Source: Paraglaciecola hydrolytica
GTDB taxonomy: Bacteria; Pseudomonadota; Gammaproteobacteria; Enterobacterales; Alteromonadaceae
Direction: 5' to 3'
Assembly: GCF_001565895.1 (NCBI RefSeq)
Contig: NZ_LSNE01000006.1
Span: 75,803 to 125,403, forward strand
DNA length: 49,601 nucleotides
The stretch's first letter is position 1. The number at the start of each line of letters is the position of its first letter. The notes beneath the pieces were generated by a model that searched no databases, was not told the origin of the DNA, and saw only the letters and a program-made list of their open reading frames with translations. Made by a program: the position numbers and the translations under genes. Positions 44,954-49,601 of the stretch are shown one piece after another.

Positions 44954-46132
44954 GACTTAATCTGACATTTCTTCTTGAAAAAGAGAGAGTTACCCGTTTT
45001 GATAAAGGTGTCGAATCTTTAAATCAAAACAAACTAAGGTAACTCTCATGTTGCATACTAACAATCCAATCATTAAACACAAAGCAGGCTTAATAAATTT
45101 AGCTGAAGAGCTGGGTAACGTATCCAGAGCCTGTAAAGTAATGGGCGTATCGCGAGATACATTTTATCGTTATCAAGAGTTAGTAGAAGACGGTGGAATT
45201 GATGCGTTAATTAACCAAAGTCGTCGTTCACCTAATTTAAAAAATAGAGTTGATGAAGTGACCGAGCAATCTGTTATTGATTCAGCAATTGAATATCCCG
45301 CCTACGGCCAACATCGCACTAGTAATGAATTACGTAAGAAAGGTGTGTTTGTATCAGGTAGTGGCGTTCGCTCAGTATGGTTGCGTCACAATTTGGAAAA
45401 CTTTAAGAAAAGGCTCAAAGCGCTAGAGGAGAAGGTGACCAATGATGGCATTATCCTCAGCGACGCACAGGTAGCAGCTCTGGAGAAGAAACAACACGAT
45501 GACGAAGCTTGTGGCGAGATAGAAACGCATCATCCTGGCTACCTCGGCTCTCAAGACACGTTCTACGTGGGTAATCTCAAAGGTGTGGGGCGTATCTATC
45601 AGCAAACCTTCGTTGATACCTACAGCAAGATCGCGTTCGCTAAACTCTACACGACCAAAACACCAATTACAGCGGCGGACATATTGAATGACAAAGTATT
45701 ACCTTACTTCGAGCATCATGACCTCCCTATGCTGCGTATATTGACCGATAGGGGTACAGAATATTGTGGTCGAGTCGATCACCATGATTACCAGTTATAT
45801 CTCGCTATCAATGATATTGACCACACCAAAACGAAGGCCATGTCGCCACAAACAAATGGGATATGTGAACGGTTCCATAAGACGATCCTAAACGAGTTTT
45901 ATCAAATCACATTTAGGAAAAAGCTCTATTCGACGATGGAGGAATTACAAAAAGATCTGGACGACTGGATGGATTCCTATAACAATCATCGGACTCATCA
46001 GGGGAAAGTGTGCTGCGGACGAACTCCGTATGAAACATTGCTGGATGGGAAAACGGTTTGGGCAGAAAAGAATTTAGCTCAAATCTAAACTGACAGCACC
46101 ATTTGAAAAATGGGTAACTGTCAGATCAAGTC
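44954..46132 (+). mobile_element. IS481-family insertion sequence, about 1.18 kb
   Basis: The transposase gene is bounded by inverted repeats. The left end GACTTAATCTGACA (44954-44967) and the right end, which reads TGTCAGATCAAGTC at 46119-46132, match at 13 of 14 positions. Inside the right end lies a smaller CTGACAG...CTGTCAG dyad. No clear target duplication was found. The nested outer repeat at 44901-46155 makes the exact ends uncertain. Confidence 0.65.
45048..46088 (+). CDS. IS481-family transposase
   Basis: DDE transposase of 346 residues. The N-terminal helix-turn-helix has ELGNVSRACKVMGVSRDTFY and the integrase core shows QTFVDTYSKIAFAKLY (first Asp), ILTDRGTEYCG (second Asp) and TNGICERFHKTILNEFY (Glu). 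The gene has an intact frame with no stop or frameshift, ends in QI, and sits inside terminal inverted repeats. The ATG follows AAGGTAACTC. It may therefore still be active. It does not interrupt a recognisable gene, since both neighbours are complete. Confidence 0.93.
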   Translation: MLHTNNPIIKHKAGLINLAEELGNVSRACKVMGVSRDTFYRYQELVEDGGIDALINQSRRSPNLKNRVDEVTEQSVIDSAIEYPAYGQHRTSNELRKKGVFVSGSGVRSVWLRHNLENFKKRLKALEEKVTNDGIILSDAQVAALEKKQHDDEACGEIETHHPGYLGSQDTFYVGNLKGVGRIYQQTFVDTYSKIAFAKLYTTKTPITAADILNDKVLPYFEHHDLPMLRILTDRGTEYCGRVDHHDYQLYLAINDIDHTKTKAMSPQTNGICERFHKTILNEFYQITFRKKLYSTMEELQKDLDDWMDSYNNHRTHQGKVCCGRTPYETLLDGKTVWAEKNLAQI

Positions 46133-46265
46133 TGAGCTACTACAGTTCAGTTCAACGACGGCTTGAACTTTTTCAAGCAGCAAGCGATTAACCGCCTAAC
46201 AGATTAAGCATAAAACCGTGGGTAGTGCGTAAGATATGTGTTCTGCTCAACTCCAGCCTGACGGT

Positions 46266-47126
46266 TTATACATAAAGTTTTTTATAATTTTGTTCTACGT
46301 TGTATTTAATCATTAGTTTTTCAACATAATTCAAACTGTTTTGAATTCGAGTAGAACCGATTTTATTTTTCAAAATACTTGGATCGATTTCTATCCCTAA
46401 ATAAGTATTTATTGTGTCTAATACGGATAATTTATTCCCAACCAGATCTTCATATTTTATCAATACACCATCTACTTCTTGGTAAACATCAACAAAATCA
46501 TTAACCAACATATTCCAGTGCCGACTAAACGATAATGGGTTATAAACTCTTTGAATTGGCCAGCGTGCAAACCAAGATGTTCTAATTGCTTTGAATGAGC
46601 TATATGACTGATAAGGGTCTCTGACTAAAAAGACAAATTTTGCATTGGGATATAACCATTTTAAATATCGAGCTTCTTTCTTCCCCCAACGAACCTCTTT
46701 CACTCCCCAACGCATATTTTTTTCTTTAGTAGATAAATTAAATAAGGTGTCGAAAAAACTACGATGTGACTTTTTTAATGTTTCAAGACGGGGATATAAA
46801 TTTGCTACCCATTTGTCTGATAGGTAATTTACATCTTCTTCGTTTAGGTATGATGTTTTTGGTGGCCAATAGTCTGAAAAATGAATTAAAGACTCTGACA
46901 TACTCTCAACGATATTGGATTTATCAAAAGGTTCACCCCACATTAAAATATCTTCTGAAGAGAGAACCAAGCGCTGTAGCAAAGTAGAGCCTGAACGCCA
47001 ACCTGCGGAAAAAATAAAAATAGGTACAATAGGATCTGAAAGTGCTTTTTCCGGATTGATATTTTTTAAATAACTTAAATCGCTATTTTTTTTAAACCAC
47101 TTTTGTTCTTGTCGATAACGAAGCAT
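46266..47126 (-). CDS. Sulfotransferase-family protein
   Basis: Enzyme of 286 residues that would transfer sulfate from PAPS to a polysaccharide or other acceptor. The 5-prime phosphosulfate loop is seen in FSAGWRSGSTLLQRLV (about 39-54), and the 3-prime phosphate-binding motif in FVFLVRDPYQSYSSF (about 161-175). The C-terminal part has the IKYEDLVGNK acceptor-side motif near 225. The ATG at 47126 has only a distant GGAA. It is on the opposite strand to its neighbours. Sulfated exopolysaccharides are common in marine bacteria, so a role in this locus is likely but not proven. Confidence 0.87.
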   Translation of the reverse strand: MLRYRQEQKWFKKNSDLSYLKNINPEKALSDPIVPIFIFSAGWRSGSTLLQRLVLSSEDILMWGEPFDKSNIVESMSESLIHFSDYWPPKTSYLNEEDVNYLSDKWVANLYPRLETLKKSHRSFFDTLFNLSTKEKNMRWGVKEVRWGKKEARYLKWLYPNAKFVFLVRDPYQSYSSFKAIRTSWFARWPIQRVYNPLSFSRHWNMLVNDFVDVYQEVDGVLIKYEDLVGNKLSVLDTINTYLGIEIDPSILKNKIGSTRIQNSLNYVEKLMIKYNVEQNYKKLYV

Positions 47127-47535
47127 TGAACGTCAAGTTCCAACAAAAATCTCTTTTTATATTTCATGACAATCTATTTTGCATCTCAATAATTTATTTA
47201 GACCATTAATACTAGGTGTTAAGATGTATGTATTGAAAATTCTATTATAAGCTAAGTGAAACTAAAATGAAAAATGATCTAATTAGTGATTTTAGTTAGT
47301 AATAGTTACCTATAAACTAACTACATTGGCCACATATGCATTAGACTAAAAATAATACATATCTTAGTCGTTCATGACACATGATATATTTAGCTAATTA
47401 TGGGGAGCATAATTTCATACGCATTACTTGACCATGACATATCAGCAGTGGTTAATATAGCGAACCTCGAATATTGAAAAGTATTTAGTGCCGTATGTAT
47501 ACAATATTTTATTAATTTTTTTAAAAGGGTGGAAA
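47127..47535. other. AT-rich intergenic region, likely divergent promoters
   Basis: About 410 AT-rich bases separate the sulfotransferase gene from the GT2 gene. It carries many in-frame stops and weak TATATT-type boxes. No open frame of note, repeat or insertion end was seen. Confidence 0.4.
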
Positions 47536-48438
47536 ATGACAATCAAAGTCCTGGCGATAGTCGTGACCTATAATGGGAAAGATTGGATTGATTATTGTGT
47601 TGGCAGTTTGCTAGCATCGAAGCCAGTACCAGACATTATTTGTATCGACAATAATTCTACAGATGGAACGCAGCAATATTTAATGGAGCGTTATCCAGAC
47701 GTAGGGCTAATAAAGTCAACTGAAAACTTAGGGTTTGGTAAAGGCAATAATTTAGGCTTGCAAAAATGTTTAGACGAAGGTTATGACTATGCTTTTTTAT
47801 TAAACCAAGACGCCCGAGTTGAGCCAGATACCATTCAAAAATTGGTTGTTGCCCACAGGCAGAATACTGAATATGGCGTTTTAAGCCCAATTCATCGTGC
47901 TTATGATAATAACATCTTAGACGGTAACTTTACGATATACCTAGGTTCATCCAATACTCCAAAGTATGTTTCAGATGTTATTTTAGGTAATAAATTGAAG
48001 GATATTTATGACACAAGTTTTGTTAATGCAGCACTATGGTTAGTTTCAAAACAGTGTTTATTGACGGTTGGTATTTTTGATCCGGTTTTCACTCATTACT
48101 GTGAAGACCAAGACTTTTTAGATCGTGTACGTGGTTCAGGCCTTAAGGTCGGAATCGTTCCTGTTGCGCTCGCTAATCATGCTCGCAATCAAGTCGGTGG
48201 CGGTCCAGCTGAAGTTAAAACAAAAAACTTAAGTTCAGTTATTAATAGAGATTATGTCGACTTGCTTTTACGATTTAAACGATGTCGAGATAAAAAAACT
48301 ACAAAGATCCTATTTTTTTTAAGGGAGATGTTATTCACAATATTTTACAATACCTTAATGTTTGACGGACAGAAGTTAAAGAAGAATATAATAATTTACT
48401 TTAGATTATTTAAAGCCGTTCGAAAAAATGACGTGTGA
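47536..48438 (+). CDS. GT2-family glycosyltransferase
   Basis: GT-A fold enzyme of 300 residues. It opens with IKVLAIVVTYNGKDWIDYCV, has the nucleotide-sugar site IDNNSTDGTQQYL and a variant DXD motif in LLNQDARVEPDTI, and the acceptor-side YCEDQDFLDRVRGSGLKVGI. The pattern resembles rhamnosyltransferase-type GT2 enzymes. The ATG at 47536 follows GGGTGG; the open frame back to 47488 is less likely. The next gene is convergent. Donor sugar unknown. Confidence 0.88.
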   Translation: MTIKVLAIVVTYNGKDWIDYCVGSLLASKPVPDIICIDNNSTDGTQQYLMERYPDVGLIKSTENLGFGKGNNLGLQKCLDEGYDYAFLLNQDARVEPDTIQKLVVAHRQNTEYGVLSPIHRAYDNNILDGNFTIYLGSSNTPKYVSDVILGNKLKDIYDTSFVNAALWLVSKQCLLTVGIFDPVFTHYCEDQDFLDRVRGSGLKVGIVPVALANHARNQVGGGPAEVKTKNLSSVINRDYVDLLLRFKRCRDKKTTKILFFLREMLFTIFYNTLMFDGQKLKKNIIIYFRLFKAVRKNDV

Positions 48439-48490
48439 TAATTTTTATATTGTTGTTAAACACTGAAAGAAATGCCAATCGTTATAAGCT

Positions 48491-49459
48491 CTATGAATTA
48501 GGAAATAGTGAAGTCAATACCTGTTGCCATGAGTTTGCTAAAACATGGTCACCTGCAACAAGCTCAGCCGTATCCGCAATTATTTCGGACGGCACATATG
48601 AGTAGCTATTTAGCGTAAATTGAAGTTTATTTAATTCCATTAATTGAATGCCATTAAAGCTTTGTTTAACATAATTTGAAAACTCACTTTCTTTCATTAT
48701 GATATTGCTACCAAAGGATATGGCATGATAAAAAGAACCACTAACAATCATTGCATCATCGCAATGCGGGAATATAATATATTTAGCTCTTTGGATTAGC
48801 TTTTCTAGCTCATCAATAGATAAAAATTTGTTGATGTATTCCCAACTCAGTTGTTTTTCTTGAGCGATTTATATCAATGACTTATTTAGATTTTCATCAT
48901 CGCATTTGCCTGCTATTACAATTTTTTTATTACTGGGCCAAGCAGATAATAATTGTTCAATTCCTTTGTATTTTTTAATTGTACCAAAGTATATGTATTC
49001 AACATCTTTTTCTACACATATACTTGTTTTACTCACTGAATATAATGGGTGAGGTATTACTGTACTTTTAAATTGTTTAACAGGCCTATGAGTGACGATT
49101 CGATGGGATAATTTATTAAGTAAAATACTTATCCAGCGGAAAAATTTTTCACTTTTAATGTTATGAGGGCAAAAGTTATGGCGAACCCAAATAATACGGC
49201 GAAATTTAAGTTTTACGGTAAGTAGGATTATTAAAGATTTAACAAATTCAATGGTAGGAGTAGCAGAATAAGAAACCCTATCTTCAAACCAATTTAAAAT
49301 AATCACATTTTTTCGAGGTGAAAACAGCTGTCGTGCTATATCTGAGAGTAACAAATCTGTAAATTCAACCTGATACCCTGCTTTTTTCCACACTCTTTCA
49401 TTAGATTCGATATATCTATTTAGTTCGTTCTTATTTGGGTAACACCATATTGTATTCAT
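48491..49459 (-). pseudogene. Glycosyltransferase gene broken by one in-frame stop
   Basis: Two fragments in the same frame are separated only by a TAA at 48869-48871. The first starts at ATG 49459 after ACGGAG and holds an N-terminal half rich in GT-B type features (NVIILNWFEDR, IIWVRHNFCPHN, VIPHPLYS) and the start of a nucleotide-sugar domain (VEYIYFGTIKKYKGIEQL). The second, after the stop, continues with RAKYIIFPHCDD and SFYHAISFGSNIIM, typical of the donor-binding end, and stops at 48491. Reading through gives 322 residues, a normal size. Thus it is a recent nonsense pseudogene, a sequencing error, or a case of readthrough. Confidence 0.75.
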
Positions 49460-49601
49460 AATAAACTCCGTTGCATTATGAAGGACGCCATTTTTCACCC
49501 TTGATGCATTTATAACAATTATAAGCGGATTTTAACATTTTGATTTTTATTGAACGAAAAAATAATCGAATAGAAAACTTATGTCTTATTTGCTGATATT
49601 G

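Larger units (their letters stand above)
44901..46155. repeat. Outer inverted repeat flanking the IS481 element
   Basis: TTGAACTGAACTG at 44901-44913 and its exact reverse complement CAGTTCAGTTCAA at 46143-46155 lie outside the IS481 terminal repeats. Both are 13 bases. A second copy-like CTGTTCAGTT occurs at about 44933-44942. The origin may be an older element into which the insertion sequence moved, or the true outer ends of a longer element. Confidence 0.5.

Noticed and set aside
1-49601. CRISPR arrays, tRNA or rRNA genes, prophage
   Set aside because: No regularly spaced repeats, cloverleaf-like sequence, rRNA blocks or phage structural genes were seen.
24876-49601. PEP-CTERM substrate protein
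   Set aside because: I looked at the C-termini of all called genes for a PEP motif followed by a membrane helix and basic tail and found none.

Overview
The window looks like chromosomal DNA of a marine gammaproteobacterium, most likely an Alteromonadales/Alteromonadaceae member. This is inferred from moderate to low G+C, short intergenic regions, and the combination of alkane hydroxylase, NhaC antiporter, exosortase-A exopolysaccharide genes and sulfotransferase. No rRNA, tRNA or CRISPR array was recognised.

Left part (1-10 kb). An Imm22-like protein lies at the edge. It is followed by a minus-strand alkane oxidation unit: AraC-type regulator, AlkB alkane monooxygenase and two tandem rubredoxins, one of only 57 residues. 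Next come an NhaC-family antiporter and a PYROXD2-like FAD oxidoreductase, divergent from a GbcA-like Rieske oxygenase. The promoter region between the last two holds a perfect 15-bp-arm palindrome (6564-6597) of the kind bound by BetI-like TetR repressors, and a BetI-like TetR gene lies about 3 kb away (9161-9787). This suggests a small regulon for oxidation of a betaine-like or other substrate.

Middle part (10-24.8 kb). Mixed housekeeping and accessory genes: a CadC/ToxR-like membrane regulator, two orphan periplasmic solute-binding-like proteins, a glutathione transferase, a large CHASE-PAS-PAS hybrid histidine kinase, a spermidine-synthase-like protein, a NIPSNAP protein, a tandem pair of paralogous envelope proteins (one with Sel1 repeats), and a GMC oxidoreductase with its Tat-exported small subunit. 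A decayed small gene follows.

Right part (24.9-49.6 kb). An exopolysaccharide locus of the exosortase A (XrtA) type. One minus-strand operon encodes the export machinery (Wza-like lipoprotein, Wzz-like chain-length protein, CpsD-like kinase, outer-membrane beta-barrel). A divergent plus-strand operon encodes the priming sugar transferase, XrtA-type deacetylase, exosortase A and an FkbM methyltransferase. Further glycosyltransferases, an acetyltransferase, a beta-helix protein and a sulfotransferase follow. No PEP-CTERM substrate and no obvious Wzx or Wzy is visible.

The most unusual gene is at 39834-43523. It encodes one 1229-residue protein joining two VanZ-like membrane domains, an acyltransferase-3 domain and a C-terminal PHP metallohydrolase. 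It lies next to a membrane-anchored transglutaminase-like protein. The right end is AT-rich and shows turnover: an IS481-family element inside nested inverted repeats, and a glycosyltransferase gene interrupted by a single in-frame stop codon.
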